Assembly: GCA_902780025.1 (NCBI GenBank)
Contig: CACZDV010000011.1
Span: 1 to 61,783, forward strand
Direction of reading: 5' to 3'
DNA from: an uncultured Prevotellaceae bacterium
GTDB taxonomy: Bacteria > Bacteroidota > Bacteroidia > Bacteroidales > Bacteroidaceae
Length of the DNA stretch: 61,783 bases
The translations under genes and the position numbers were made by a program. The notes beneath the pieces are model-generated. The model did no database searches and was not told the DNA's origin. It saw only the letters and a list, made by a program, of their open reading frames with translations. Each line of letters starts with the position of its first letter. The first letter of the stretch is position 1. Shown here piece by piece: positions 45,706-55,855 of the stretch.

Positions 45706-46875
45706 ATGAAGAAATACTTAACATTCTTTGCAGCCGCCCTGATGGTCACAGCCTGTCAGAACGACGAACTGACTACAGAAGAGGTGCAACAGAAGGGAGA
45801 CCCCATCACCATCGGAGTCGACGAAGGAAGCCTCACCCGAGCTGTTGGTGAAGTAAACACCGCCACGAAACTGGCAGAGACAGGATTCGGCATCTTTGCA
45901 TCCTACACAGGTAAGCTGAAGTATGAGAACACCACCGTCTCGCCTGACTTCATGTATAACCAGAAAGTTGTAGGACAGTCAGCCAGCGGCGGCGGCTACA
46001 ACTGGGTTTACAACCCCGTGAAATACTGGCCCAACTCCACCAGCAAGGAAACGGGCGAAAGCAATGAGTACGTCTCTTTCTTCGCCTACGCCCCCTACGA
46101 GGCCAACCCCCGCGAGGGCTCCGAGACGGGCATCATCGACATGTCGAAGAAGTACGACCTCGGCGACCCCTGGCTCAACTTCCGACTGCCCGACAAACCA
46201 TGGGGCGACGGCGCTAACCAGGTGGACCTGATGTACGGCGTCAAGACCGGCGGACTCATTGACACGGGATGGGACGACGAGCTGTTCATCGACCAGATGA
46301 AGCCCTCAGACGTCAAATCCTCCATGCGCTTCGTCTTCCGCCACGCACTGGCCTGCATCGGCGACCAGATTACCGTGCAGCTGACCAGCGACATGGCTAC
46401 CTACATCAGCGGCTATGCCACCGTCTACCTCGACAAGCTCACCATCGAATATAAGAACCTCACCACCAAGGCTCGCCTCGTGCTCAACAGCCCCAGCGGT
46501 CCAAACTGGAAGGAGATCATCAGCGGCGAGCTCACCACCACACGTACCTACACCAAGCAGCCCGACACTCGGCTGCAGCTGACTGATACGCCCCAAGAGC
46601 TGTCAGCACACGAGGGACTGTTCTACATACCCTTGCAGGTGCGCGGCACCGACGCCCCCGTGGCTGAGGTCACCATAGACTACACCGTGAGAAACAACGC
46701 CGGCACTGAGTACAAAGGACAGGCAACAACCACCATACCCCTGAGCCTCACGTTCGAGGGACAGAAGCAAGCCATCGCCCTGCAGATTACCAAGGACCTC
46801 GGCCTGCTCCACCTCACCTACGAGATTGGTTACGAACCCGCCACCGAGCCCTCGTATAGTCGCGAGGCGAGGTGA
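45706..46875 (+). CDS. fimbrillin-family lipoprotein
   Basis: 389 residues. Lipobox ALMVTACQNDEL. Strong likeness to the N-terminal part of the preceding gene: GSLTRAVGEV, TGFGIFASYTGK, FMYNQKVVGQ, YNPVKYWPN. A minor or alternative fimbrial subunit is the likely role. The final residues (SYSREAR) and the stop are coded by a GC hairpin and heptad array, so the C-terminus may be altered compared with relatives. Confidence 0.85.
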   Translation: MKKYLTFFAAALMVTACQNDELTTEEVQQKGDPITIGVDEGSLTRAVGEVNTATKLAETGFGIFASYTGKLKYENTTVSPDFMYNQKVVGQSASGGGYNWVYNPVKYWPNSTSKETGESNEYVSFFAYAPYEANPREGSETGIIDMSKKYDLGDPWLNFRLPDKPWGDGANQVDLMYGVKTGGLIDTGWDDELFIDQMKPSDVKSSMRFVFRHALACIGDQITVQLTSDMATYISGYATVYLDKLTIEYKNLTTKARLVLNSPSGPNWKEIISGELTTTRTYTKQPDTRLQLTDTPQELSAHEGLFYIPLQVRGTDAPVAEVTIDYTVRNNAGTEYKGQATTTIPLSLTFEGQKQAIALQITKDLGLLHLTYEIGYEPATEPSYSREAR

Positions 46876-46905
46876 GAAGTGAGAAGTGAGAAGTGAAGAG
46901 TTAAT
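46858..46905 (+). repeat. GC hairpin and heptad array at the fimbrillin stop
   Basis: TCGCGAGGCGAGG is followed by TGAGAAG units. The stop TGA is the first base triplet of the array. Confidence 0.65.
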
Positions 46906-46908
46906 GAT

Positions 46909-47736
46909 ATGAATAAGTATATCCGGTTCGACTGGGCGATGAAACGCCTGCTGCGCAACAAGGCCAACTTTGTTGTGTTAGAAGGCTTTCTGTCCGTTCT
47001 GCTCGAACAGGATATCAAGATACACAAGTTCCTGGAGAGCGAGGCAAACCAGGACGATGCTCAGGACAAGTACAACCGCGTGGACATCATGTGCGAGGAC
47101 GCCACTGGCCGCCGCATCATCATCGAGGTGCAGAATGAACGCGCCTACAGCTACTTCCAACGGATGCTCTACGGCACCAGCAAGGCCATTACCGACTACA
47201 TGGAGCTGGGCGATGACTACGACAAGATACAAAAAGTGTTCTCCATCAACATCGTCTACTTCGACCTCGGTCAGGGTTCCGACTACGTCTACCGCGGACG
47301 CACCGACTTCCGGGGACTCCACGACGGCGAACCGCTTCACCTGTCGGAACGCCAGCGCCAGCTTTTCGGAGCCAACGAGCCCGCCGACCTGCTGCCGGAG
47401 TACTACGTACTGAAGGTGAACAACTTCAACAAGGTAGCCAAGGAGTCGCTCGACCAGTGGATTAGCTTCCTCAAGACCGGCGACATCCCCGACAGCTTCA
47501 ACGCCCCGGGACTGCCTGAAGCCCGCGAACGCCTGCGCCTCGACAACCTGCCGGACAACGAGCGCCGACAGTATGTACGCGAGATGGAGCGCCGCATGGT
47601 GGAGAACGATGTCATGAAGTCGAAAATCATCGACGAGCGCGAGGACGCCACCAACATCGAGCGCCAGCGCATCATAGAGAATATGAGAGCCAAAGGATTG
47701 TCCGACAACGAAATCAACGCCCTCATAGGCCAATAA
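46909..47736 (+). CDS. Rpn-family / PD-(D/E)XK recombination-promoting nuclease
   Basis: 275 residues. Catalytic pattern of the PDDEXK_2 transposase-like family: RVDIMCED with an Asp, then RRIIIEVQNER (E-x-Q). DYMELGDDYDKIQKVFSINIVYF follows. The C-terminus is helical and charged. Rpn proteins cut DNA and raise recombination; many copies sit alone in Bacteroidales genomes. Here it lies between two surface-protein genes, which hints at a role in rearranging the locus; that is inference. No repeats typical of an insertion sequence flank it. Confidence 0.85.
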   Translation: MNKYIRFDWAMKRLLRNKANFVVLEGFLSVLLEQDIKIHKFLESEANQDDAQDKYNRVDIMCEDATGRRIIIEVQNERAYSYFQRMLYGTSKAITDYMELGDDYDKIQKVFSINIVYFDLGQGSDYVYRGRTDFRGLHDGEPLHLSERQRQLFGANEPADLLPEYYVLKVNNFNKVAKESLDQWISFLKTGDIPDSFNAPGLPEARERLRLDNLPDNERRQYVREMERRMVENDVMKSKIIDEREDATNIERQRIIENMRAKGLSDNEINALIGQ

Positions 47737-47766
47737 CGAGAGAAAACAAAAAAAAAGAAAAAAGAT

Positions 47767-50700
47767 ATGAAGAAATTTATTCTTGCATTCATTGCACTAC
47801 TACTCGCAGGAGTTACAACAACAGCGTGGGGACAAAGATTCTATGCACCTCCAGAAGGTTCAACGCCCGGACAGACCGGGACTGAACAACCCGGGACTGG
47901 AGCGCAAGTGACCCCAGCAGAAGCAAAAGCCAAAATTGGCGAAGAGTTATATGGAACGTTGGAGGAAGCCTTTGCTGCGGCCAACGGGGCTACAACGACT
48001 ACGACCATTACGCTGCTCGCTGACGTGACGGTTACAGAAACTATCACACTCAATCCCACAAAAACCGTGACCTTCGATTTGAATGGTCATACCGTTTATT
48101 CAACTCTTGGCACCACATTTAAGCTGACCAAAGGTACTTTGTATGTTAAAGATTTGGGAACAACAAAGGGTGGCATTAGCGTTAGTGGAGAGGCATTCCG
48201 CATTGATAGTCGTGAATCAGGCGTGACGTCTAAATATGGAGCACAATTATCTATTTACGAAAATGTAAATGTCACCTCAAGCGGAGATTGTTGCGTTTTC
48301 ATTCGTGGATATGCTAGTGTGACTACAAAAGGTAACCTGACAAGTCAGGGTACATACGCAGCAATTCAAGGTAATGGGTCAGACACACAAGGTTCTGAAA
48401 TTAAAGTAACAGGAGGCTTTGTCAAGTCGACTCAAGAAGCAGCCATTTATCATCCCCAGAAGGGTACACTTACCATTAGTGGAGGTACTGTTGAGGGTTA
48501 TGCAAGTGGTGTCGCTATCAAGGCTGGTACTTTGGATGTTTATGGAAATTCTGTCATCAGAGCAACGGGTCCGGCAAATATTCCCACTACGGGTTGGAGC
48601 AATGGCGTGAATGCTTCTGGCTGCGCTATCCAAATTGAGAGCAATCCGGATTATGATGCAAACGGTGTTAGTGTTACTATAAGGACGGTTACTAGTACTA
48701 ACATTCCTACAATTGAGAGTACAAATGGTGCCGCTGTGTATGAGTATGTAGGAAAAGGCAGCAACACTATGCTTTCTACGCTCAAAATCACGGGTGGAAC
48801 GTTCACTGGCGGTTCCGGCCAGCAGGCACTTCTGACCTCTGAGCAAGCAGCAAATGCAAAAGCTGTTTCTGTTTCTGGTGGTTCTTTCAACTCTGCTGTT
48901 AATGCTGCCTACTGCGCTGATGGTTACGCACCTACGGATAATGGCAGTGGTACTTATGGCGTAACTCTTCAGAATGAGGCAAAGATTGGTGAAACATACT
49001 ACACCACCTTTACAGCAGCTGCTGATGCTGCTGGCGCAAATGACGTGATTGTCCTTCTTGCCAAGCCCGCAGCTGCTTACACAATGCCTACCGCCGACAA
49101 AACACTGAAAGTGGAGAAGAAGACTTTCTCTTGTACAATTAATGCTTATGAAGGCTACGTGATAGCCAGTACAACAGCTGATGGTGTCACCACCTATACT
49201 CAGGAGGTTGCCAAGGTAAAATTCACGGCAGCATCGAATGGAGCTGTTACCTATCTGTCAAATATTGACAACTCATGGAGTAAAGCTGGTACATATCAGC
49301 TCTTAGATGATATCAGTTGGGCACGTGTTCCTGTGAGCGCAAATGTAACTCTTGACCTAAATGGTCATACATGGACTTCCACCCAAAACTCTGATTTCAA
49401 TGTGCTCTTTTTCAAGAGTGGTTCCAATAATCTTACCCTCAACATCGTTGACACTTCAGCAGGGAAGGGTGGAAAGATTGTCAATACAACGGCAAACGGT
49501 ATTATCGGCATTAGTAACAGTGGCAACACCGTCAATATTGGCGAGGGCGTCATCCTTGAGGGTAATTCCGTGGTCATCACTGGCACAAACAACACACTTA
49601 ATGTTGAGGGAACCATCAATGGCGGAAACACATTTGCTATTGCCACAAATGGTATTCAGACTACCAATGCCACCATTAACATTAAGAGCGGTGCCGTAAT
49701 CACATCGAATGATGTGGCTGTTTATCTGCCTGGCACAGGTACTACAACTGTTGAGGACGGTGCAACTATTACTGGTGCTACTGCCATCTATCAGAAGTCT
49801 GGAACGCTGAACATCTCTGGCGGTACCATCAATGGTACCGGCGCAGCGGCTGACTTTACTCACAACGGCGACGGTGCGAACGCCACCGGTGACGCCATCG
49901 TGGTCGAGTCCTGCGACTATCCCGGCGGCACACCGACGACGGTCATCACCGGTAACCCGACAATCACCAGCGCTAACGGCGCGATGATCGCGGATCATGT
50001 CTACACCGCTCCTAGTGCAAGCACTGAAACTCCCGAACCCACCATCACCTCCCAGAGCAACACCATCACCCTCCCCGAAGGCGAGATGTGGATTGAGACG
50101 ACGACCCCCGGTACTTATACGATTGGCGAAGCTGTAGCCAAGATAGGTGATACAAAGTACGCTACGCTTCCCGCAGCTGTCGCAGCCGCAGCCAACAGTC
50201 AGACCATCACGTTGTTGGCCGATATTTCTCTTACGGATCGTCTGTTTATCAACGCAGGTGCTACGCCTGCCTATGCTGGCACAGGCAACCGCTATGCCAC
50301 TACCACAGAGAACAAGAGCATCACGCTCGACCTGAACGGACATAACATCGAAAGTAGCAGCAACATCGCTCTAGCTGGTGGTAGCCTTAACATCACCAAC
50401 ACGGGAACAGCCGATGCTACTCATGGCGTCATTTCCACTACAGAGAATGGTTTGGCTCCTATCGAGGTTCGCGGTACTGGCGATTTGACTCAGAAGCGCA
50501 CCCTAACCATCGGCACTGGCGTGACCTTGTCAGGTAAACAGTATGGTCTGAACGTCTTCGGTAGCAACGACGCTAATAAGAACATCATCGACGTTACCGT
50601 CGGAGGCACGGTCAAGGGTATGCTCTTCGTGCTGGGTAACCTAAAGAACACCGAGAACAATATTAATATTACGGTGAATGGAACCGTCACCACCGACGGA

Positions 50701-53700
50701 CTCGACTCTACCGACGAAGATCCTCTCACTGGTATAGCCCTCAATGGTAATGCTAACGTAACCATCGAAGACGGCGCTACCGTCATAGGTGAAAGCGGTA
50801 TTGAGGTACGTGCAGGAAAACTGACGGTGAACGGCGGAACCATTACAGGTACAGCCACCGATTATAGCTACAATGAGAACGGTAACGGTACGACCACCAA
50901 GGGTGCTGCCATCGCTGTGGCACAGCACACCACCATACTGCCTGTGGACGTGAAGCTGAATGGTGGTACACTTGCAGGTAAAGAGCTGATTGCCGTGACC
51001 GATGTCAACGGTAACAGTCTGAATGATGTCTCCGTGACAGCTGCCACAAGCTTCGTCCAGAACACTGAAACTGAACTCCCCGGTGGAATGATGTGGGTTG
51101 ACAATGGCAATGGCACTTATAGCATTGGTTTCACACCTGTGCAGGTTATCCATGCCAACAACACGATTGACGGCTACCTCACACTGGCAGAGGCTTTCGA
51201 CAATGTAGTTGCTGACGAGACCATCAAGCTCATGGCTGATGTCACCATGAGTCAGAATATCACACTTCCAACTAACGCTAACGGCACGTTCAAGCTTGAT
51301 TTCAATAGCCATACCATTACCCGTGGCGACTACAACATCAAGTTGTCCAGCGGTCAGGCCGTGCTCACCAATGTGGAAACTCAGGTCTTTGCACCAGTCA
51401 ATGCCGAGGACTATGTCGTGGTGAAGGAAGCTTCTGGAGATAACACCTATCCTCATAAATATAATGTGGTCATGTCGATATCCAGTCCTAAGATTACCGT
51501 CACCGTGGCAGATATCGTATATGATGGCAAGCAGCATCTCGCAACTGGTGATAATGCCATAAAGGTAACGGTCTATGACTCGAACCTGCCCGGCCCACTA
51601 CAATCTGGCGACGCTGGTGCCTACACCCTCAGCTTGGTTCCCACCTCGAACTATAACCTTGCTGACTTCGGTAACAGTGCCGATAACGTCTACAAGTATG
51701 CACGTACATACAAGGATGCCATCATCATTGAGGGCAAACCAGGTAGCCTGTATGCCGGTATGCGTACCGCAGACCTGGTTATTAGCCCGCGCAACATCAA
51801 CGACGTTACCGTCGAGGGACACAGCCAGCCTTACACGGAAACAGGGTATACCGCTAACGACGATGCTACGACTGGTATCAAGAAACTCGTCACGCTGAAA
51901 TACAATAATATTCCCTTGGTCGTTACCACCGATTACACGATTGACGTAGATGACACCAAGACATATAAGACTGCAGGAACATATCCAGAGGTCATCACCA
52001 TTACTGCCGTCGAAGGCGGAAACTTCACAGGTAGCCGTAAGGTGAATTTCTATATAGGCAATTCTGCAGGTATTGACATCGCCACATGCAACGTCGAGGC
52101 AACGACGGTCTACAATGGAAGTGAACAAACTCCTACCGGAGCAGGTACTAACCCAACCCTTATTGTCAAGAATCCAAGTACAAACGCAGTCTTGGTTCAG
52201 GGTACGGACTATACCATTACGACTAAGTCTGAAACGGGTTACGAGTACACCAATGCCAAGACATATACTGATGCCATCACTATTGCCGGTATTGGCGACT
52301 ACTATGGTACGAAGACCGTGGACTACATCATCACGCCGAAGGATATTGCAGGGTGTGCATTCACTACCTCAACACCGTTCACGGGTTCAGTAATTGTTCC
52401 TGCAGATGTCGTTGTAGTTAAGGATGGCTCGACGGACTTGACCAAGGACACTCACTACACCATCACCGTTTCTACTGGTTATACCTATCAGGATCCCGGT
52501 ACCTATGCCAACGCCCTCACCATTACGGGTAAGGGTAACTACACCGGCGAAGTGACCAAGGACTTCACCATCACCCCTGAAGGTGCTATCGACCTGGCTA
52601 ACGCTGCTGTGGTCATCTCTAAGCAGACCTACACTGGTGCAGACCTAAAGCCTACAGCTGCTACGACTACCGTGACAGTGAACGGTCAGGCATTAAGTTC
52701 TGATGATTATAATTTCAGCTTCGTCCAAGAAGGTGACAACTTCTATAAGGATGCTAAGGTATATAGCAATGCAATCATCATCACTGCTAAGACAACCCAA
52801 ACCACATATTATGGAACGGCTGTAGGTAACTACATCATTGAACCTCGCGACCTGAGCGATGCTGGTATCACAGTTACTACTACTGACATTGATTATAATA
52901 ACGCTGAGCACGATGTCGCTGTAACCGTTAAGTATGGTGAAAACGTGATTCCAGCAACGAACTACACGTTCGATCCTACCAAGGTGACTGAGGCTGGAAC
53001 TTATACCATCACGGTGAATGCTGTTGAGAACAGCAACCTCGTAGGCTCGACTACAACAACGCAGAAGGTCACAAAGAGTCTCGGAGGTACCTACGCAACT
53101 GACTTCACGGTATCACCTGATCCCATCCCGACACAGACAGCAACAGGCTCCGAGATTAAGCCTACGATCGTGGTGAAGGATAAGGATCGCGAGATGATTA
53201 AAACTGATGAATACACGCTGAGCTATGCAGACAATACCGATGAGGGTACAGCAACAATCACCATCACAGGTACTGGAGTGTACAGCGGAACCAAGTTGGT
53301 GAACTTCACCATCGTGAATGAGTTCTTCGTGCTCGAAGGAATCACCTACCATCATGCTAATGAGGGTGAGGAAGTGACCGTCGGCAAGAAGGATGGTGAT
53401 AACTACGTTCCTGCAATAGCCTCAAACTTGGCGCCGAAGGTAACAATTCCTTCAACCGTAACATACCAAAATAAGGTATTTACCGTAGTCGGTGCCGATG
53501 AAAAGGCCTTTGGCAATGCAGCTATCACAGCACTCACCTTGCCCTCCACCATCAAGAGCATCACGCCGTCAGCCTTCGAAGGCAGTACTAACATGAGGTA
53601 TGTTGATGCAACGGCAGCCACGGAGCTCACACCCAACAGCCTCGACCGCACCATCAGCGGAACGACGTTCTACGGTCTGCCCAAGCAGTCGCTGGTGTTC

Positions 53701-54510
53701 CTGAATGGTAATACCATCACAGGTGAGAACTACATCTATAAGGTGGGAGACAATGACTTCCGCTGCGACGAGTTCAAGATCTACGATGACGTGAACGGTA
53801 ACCAGCAGGTCTTCACCGAGGCCGACGGATACAAGTGGGCATACGAGAATCTGTACCCCTTCACCGCCAACACCATCGAGAATACCCGCCAGCTGAAGGC
53901 CGGACAGCACTACACCGTCTGCCTGCCTTACGACCTGCCGATACCTTCGACGTTGAAGGCTTACACCCTCGATGCTTCGTCATCAACCATCCTGGGCTTC
54001 AAGGAGGTAACAGGTACACTGGAGGCCTTCACGCCGTACGTCGTCATCGCCTCTGGCACCGGCAACCTGCTCAGCATAAGCACAGGCGGCCAAGTACCGG
54101 CAACGACTTTCGCCAGCGATGATGCTGCCACTCGTCTGACCCCCGCAGGAGCAGGAACAACCAACTACGTACTCGTTGGTACCATGCGCTATATGGATGG
54201 AAATGCTGCCCAAGGCAACTACATCATGCAGGGCGACAAGACCTGGAAGAAGATTGCATCTGATAGTAACTTCAACGGTCCTTGCATCCTCCCGATGCGC
54301 GCCTATATTGCTCCTATGGCCTCCATCCCAGGAAGCGGCGCCCGTCTTACTGCCACCTTCACCAATGCCGACGGCTCAACGACGGCCATCCGTGACCTGC
54401 AGTTAGACAACGACGGCGACGACACCTTCGACCTCCAGGGACGTAAGGTGAACGGCCAAAGCGCCGCCAAGGGTGTCTACATCAAGAACGGCAAGAAGCT
54501 GTATAAGTAA
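47767..54510 (+). CDS. giant repetitive surface adhesin
   Basis: 2247 residues with a signal peptide (ALLLAGVTTTAWG). Residues about 55-1120 hold four beta-helix-like blocks, each beginning with a line like YGTLEEAFAAANGATT...ITLLADV and LDLNGHT, with many short Asn/Thr/Gly turns (ISGGTING). Residues about 1230-1850 are repeated MBG/YDG-like Ig modules (VYNGSEQTPT, GTYANALTITGKGNYTGEVT). A BspA-like leucine-rich part follows (VTIPSTV, ALTLPSTIKSI). The C-terminus LQGRKVNGQSAAKGVYIKNG is typical of type IX secretion sorting tails in Prevotella. I infer a secreted adhesin. Confidence 0.8.
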   Translation: MKKFILAFIALLLAGVTTTAWGQRFYAPPEGSTPGQTGTEQPGTGAQVTPAEAKAKIGEELYGTLEEAFAAANGATTTTTITLLADVTVTETITLNPTKTVTFDLNGHTVYSTLGTTFKLTKGTLYVKDLGTTKGGISVSGEAFRIDSRESGVTSKYGAQLSIYENVNVTSSGDCCVFIRGYASVTTKGNLTSQGTYAAIQGNGSDTQGSEIKVTGGFVKSTQEAAIYHPQKGTLTISGGTVEGYASGVAIKAGTLDVYGNSVIRATGPANIPTTGWSNGVNASGCAIQIESNPDYDANGVSVTIRTVTSTNIPTIESTNGAAVYEYVGKGSNTMLSTLKITGGTFTGGSGQQALLTSEQAANAKAVSVSGGSFNSAVNAAYCADGYAPTDNGSGTYGVTLQNEAKIGETYYTTFTAAADAAGANDVIVLLAKPAAAYTMPTADKTLKVEKKTFSCTINAYEGYVIASTTADGVTTYTQEVAKVKFTAASNGAVTYLSNIDNSWSKAGTYQLLDDISWARVPVSANVTLDLNGHTWTSTQNSDFNVLFFKSGSNNLTLNIVDTSAGKGGKIVNTTANGIIGISNSGNTVNIGEGVILEGNSVVITGTNNTLNVEGTINGGNTFAIATNGIQTTNATINIKSGAVITSNDVAVYLPGTGTTTVEDGATITGATAIYQKSGTLNISGGTINGTGAAADFTHNGDGANATGDAIVVESCDYPGGTPTTVITGNPTITSANGAMIADHVYTAPSASTETPEPTITSQSNTITLPEGEMWIETTTPGTYTIGEAVAKIGDTKYATLPAAVAAAANSQTITLLADISLTDRLFINAGATPAYAGTGNRYATTTENKSITLDLNGHNIESSSNIALAGGSLNITNTGTADATHGVISTTENGLAPIEVRGTGDLTQKRTLTIGTGVTLSGKQYGLNVFGSNDANKNIIDVTVGGTVKGMLFVLGNLKNTENNINITVNGTVTTDGLDSTDEDPLTGIALNGNANVTIEDGATVIGESGIEVRAGKLTVNGGTITGTATDYSYNENGNGTTTKGAAIAVAQHTTILPVDVKLNGGTLAGKELIAVTDVNGNSLNDVSVTAATSFVQNTETELPGGMMWVDNGNGTYSIGFTPVQVIHANNTIDGYLTLAEAFDNVVADETIKLMADVTMSQNITLPTNANGTFKLDFNSHTITRGDYNIKLSSGQAVLTNVETQVFAPVNAEDYVVVKEASGDNTYPHKYNVVMSISSPKITVTVADIVYDGKQHLATGDNAIKVTVYDSNLPGPLQSGDAGAYTLSLVPTSNYNLADFGNSADNVYKYARTYKDAIIIEGKPGSLYAGMRTADLVISPRNINDVTVEGHSQPYTETGYTANDDATTGIKKLVTLKYNNIPLVVTTDYTIDVDDTKTYKTAGTYPEVITITAVEGGNFTGSRKVNFYIGNSAGIDIATCNVEATTVYNGSEQTPTGAGTNPTLIVKNPSTNAVLVQGTDYTITTKSETGYEYTNAKTYTDAITIAGIGDYYGTKTVDYIITPKDIAGCAFTTSTPFTGSVIVPADVVVVKDGSTDLTKDTHYTITVSTGYTYQDPGTYANALTITGKGNYTGEVTKDFTITPEGAIDLANAAVVISKQTYTGADLKPTAATTTVTVNGQALSSDDYNFSFVQEGDNFYKDAKVYSNAIIITAKTTQTTYYGTAVGNYIIEPRDLSDAGITVTTTDIDYNNAEHDVAVTVKYGENVIPATNYTFDPTKVTEAGTYTITVNAVENSNLVGSTTTTQKVTKSLGGTYATDFTVSPDPIPTQTATGSEIKPTIVVKDKDREMIKTDEYTLSYADNTDEGTATITITGTGVYSGTKLVNFTIVNEFFVLEGITYHHANEGEEVTVGKKDGDNYVPAIASNLAPKVTIPSTVTYQNKVFTVVGADEKAFGNAAITALTLPSTIKSITPSAFEGSTNMRYVDATAATELTPNSLDRTISGTTFYGLPKQSLVFLNGNTITGENYIYKVGDNDFRCDEFKIYDDVNGNQQVFTEADGYKWAYENLYPFTANTIENTRQLKAGQHYTVCLPYDLPIPSTLKAYTLDASSSTILGFKEVTGTLEAFTPYVVIASGTGNLLSISTGGQVPATTFASDDAATRLTPAGAGTTNYVLVGTMRYMDGNAAQGNYIMQGDKTWKKIASDSNFNGPCILPMRAYIAPMASIPGSGARLTATFTNADGSTTAIRDLQLDNDGDDTFDLQGRKVNGQSAAKGVYIKNGKKLYK

Positions 54511-54526
54511 ACATTTGTAAACAATA

Positions 54527-54624
54527 CTGACACGGGGTGTCAGCATAGAAAACGACCACCGCTATCGTTAATCTATGCTGACACCTCGTCGTTTTCGTTA
54601 AACTATGCTGCCATCTCATGGCAG
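54527..54624. repeat. three hairpin A copies upstream of the RAYT gene
   Basis: Direct copy CTGACACgggGTGTCAG (54527-54543). A half copy in the other direction at 54578-54589 has lost its right arm. A full copy CTGCCATctcATGGCAG (54608-54624) ends 19 nt before the RAYT start. Confidence 0.9.
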
Positions 54625-54643
54625 CTTAAAAAAGAAAAGACTC

Positions 54644-55855
54644 ATGGACCACGAATCCTTCCTCAAGCACAAACCCTACGCCGGCACCGCCAAACCATCG
54701 ATGCTCCGCCGCCGCGTCGGCCATGACTACTCCTCCCGCTGCGTCTATCTCGTGACGATGACCACCGAGGGACGTCGCCCCCTGCTGGGGACACTCGTGG
54801 GAAATGCTGAAGCGCCCGACGGCAGTCCCGATGCTCCACATGTGGTCCTCACGCCCCTCGGTGAACGTATTCGCCAGGCATGGCACGACAACGAGAGGCA
54901 CTACCCCGGCGTCACCGTCCTCGCTACGATGGTCATGCCCGACCATCTGCATGGTATCCTCTTCTTCAAGGAGGAGGCGGGGGTGAACCTCGGGACGGTC
55001 GTCAAGGGTTTTAAGGCGGGGTGTAACAGGGCCTACCGGGAGCTGTTTGAACTGCCACAAGGTGGCAGCATAGAGAGACGAGGGGACGGCAGAGAGAAAC
55101 GAGGGGACGGCAGTGAGAGACGAGGGCCGTCACAAGGAATCCCGAGCCAAGCTCGCCTACCCGTAGCCTTTGACGGCATAGAAAAACTGTCGAACTATGA
55201 TGACACCCCGTGTCATCCTTCAAATACAGCAGGGAAGAGAGACCGCGAGCACGGGCTCCTTTGGTCGCCTCAGTATAACGACCATATCCTGGAGGGGGCT
55301 GGGGAACTGCAACGGTGGCGCGACTACCTGAAGGACAACCCACGACGGTTAGCAATACGCCGCGCTCATAGCGAATACTTCCGCGTACGTTTTGACGTCA
55401 CCGTGGCAGGACGCACATATACCGCCATCGGCAATAGGTTCCTCCTCGACTATCCGAGGAAAAGGCAGGTGCAATGCTCGCGGAGCCTCACAGAGGAACA
55501 AATAGCAGAGGAGGTTAAGAAGAAGGTGGCTCTCGCCCGCGAGGGGGTGGTGCTGGTGTCGCCGGACATCTCGGACGGTGAGAAGGCGGTGATGGATGCT
55601 GCGCTCAAAGCCCAGCTGCCGTTGATCTTCCTGTCGCCACGGGGGTTCAACGAATACTCACGGCCGGGGCATCGCTATTATGAGGCATGTGCCGAAGGGC
55701 GCTTCCTGATTCTCGCGCCGTGGCCGCACAACAACCGCGAAACTCCACTAACAAGGCAGATGTGCTTGGAGCTGAATGCGATGGCGAAGGAGATATGTGA
55801 GGAGGAGGGGGAAGGCCGTCACAAGGAATCCCGAGCCAAGCTCGCCTACCCGTAG
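54644..55855 (+). CDS. REP-associated tyrosine transposase (RAYT) with DprA/LOG-like C-terminus
   Basis: 403 residues from the ATG at 54644; an upstream ATG (54605) lies inside a hairpin repeat. Residues about 25-250 are the Y1 transposase fold: RCVYLVTMTTEGRRPLLG, the HUH pair in MPDHLHGILFF, the helix GTVVKGFKAGCNRAY, then QYNDHIL and DYLKDNPRRL with candidate catalytic tyrosines. Residues 136-191 are made of A and C repeats. Residues about 290-385 look like a DprA/LOG Rossmann part (VVLVSPDISDGEKAVMDAAL, RYYEACAEGRFLILAP). The last residues (RHKESRAKLAYP) and stop come from a C repeat. RAYTs nick and move REP hairpins; the gene is surrounded by its presumed substrates. Confidence 0.88.
   Translation: MDHESFLKHKPYAGTAKPSMLRRRVGHDYSSRCVYLVTMTTEGRRPLLGTLVGNAEAPDGSPDAPHVVLTPLGERIRQAWHDNERHYPGVTVLATMVMPDHLHGILFFKEEAGVNLGTVVKGFKAGCNRAYRELFELPQGGSIERRGDGREKRGDGSERRGPSQGIPSQARLPVAFDGIEKLSNYDDTPCHPSNTAGKRDREHGLLWSPQYNDHILEGAGELQRWRDYLKDNPRRLAIRRAHSEYFRVRFDVTVAGRTYTAIGNRFLLDYPRKRQVQCSRSLTEEQIAEEVKKKVALAREGVVLVSPDISDGEKAVMDAALKAQLPLIFLSPRGFNEYSRPGHRYYEACAEGRFLILAPWPHNNRETPLTRQMCLELNAMAKEICEEEGEGRHKESRAKLAYP
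55052..55216 (+). repeat. A, C and A repeats inside the RAYT gene
   Basis: A: CTGCCACaagGTGGCAG (55052-55068), read in the opposite sense to all other coding copies. Three short units of AGAGACGAGGGGACGGC type follow. C: 55129-55187. Last A: ATGACACcccGTGTCAT (55200-55216). The frame stays open throughout. Confidence 0.9.

Noticed and set aside
46909-47736. Insertion sequence around the Rpn-type gene
   Set aside because: No terminal inverted repeats or target duplication could be seen; the flanks are heptads and plain leader sequence.
54605-54643. Earlier ATG for the RAYT
   Set aside because: It lies in the stem of a hairpin repeat; the ATG at 54644 has a purine-rich stretch before it.
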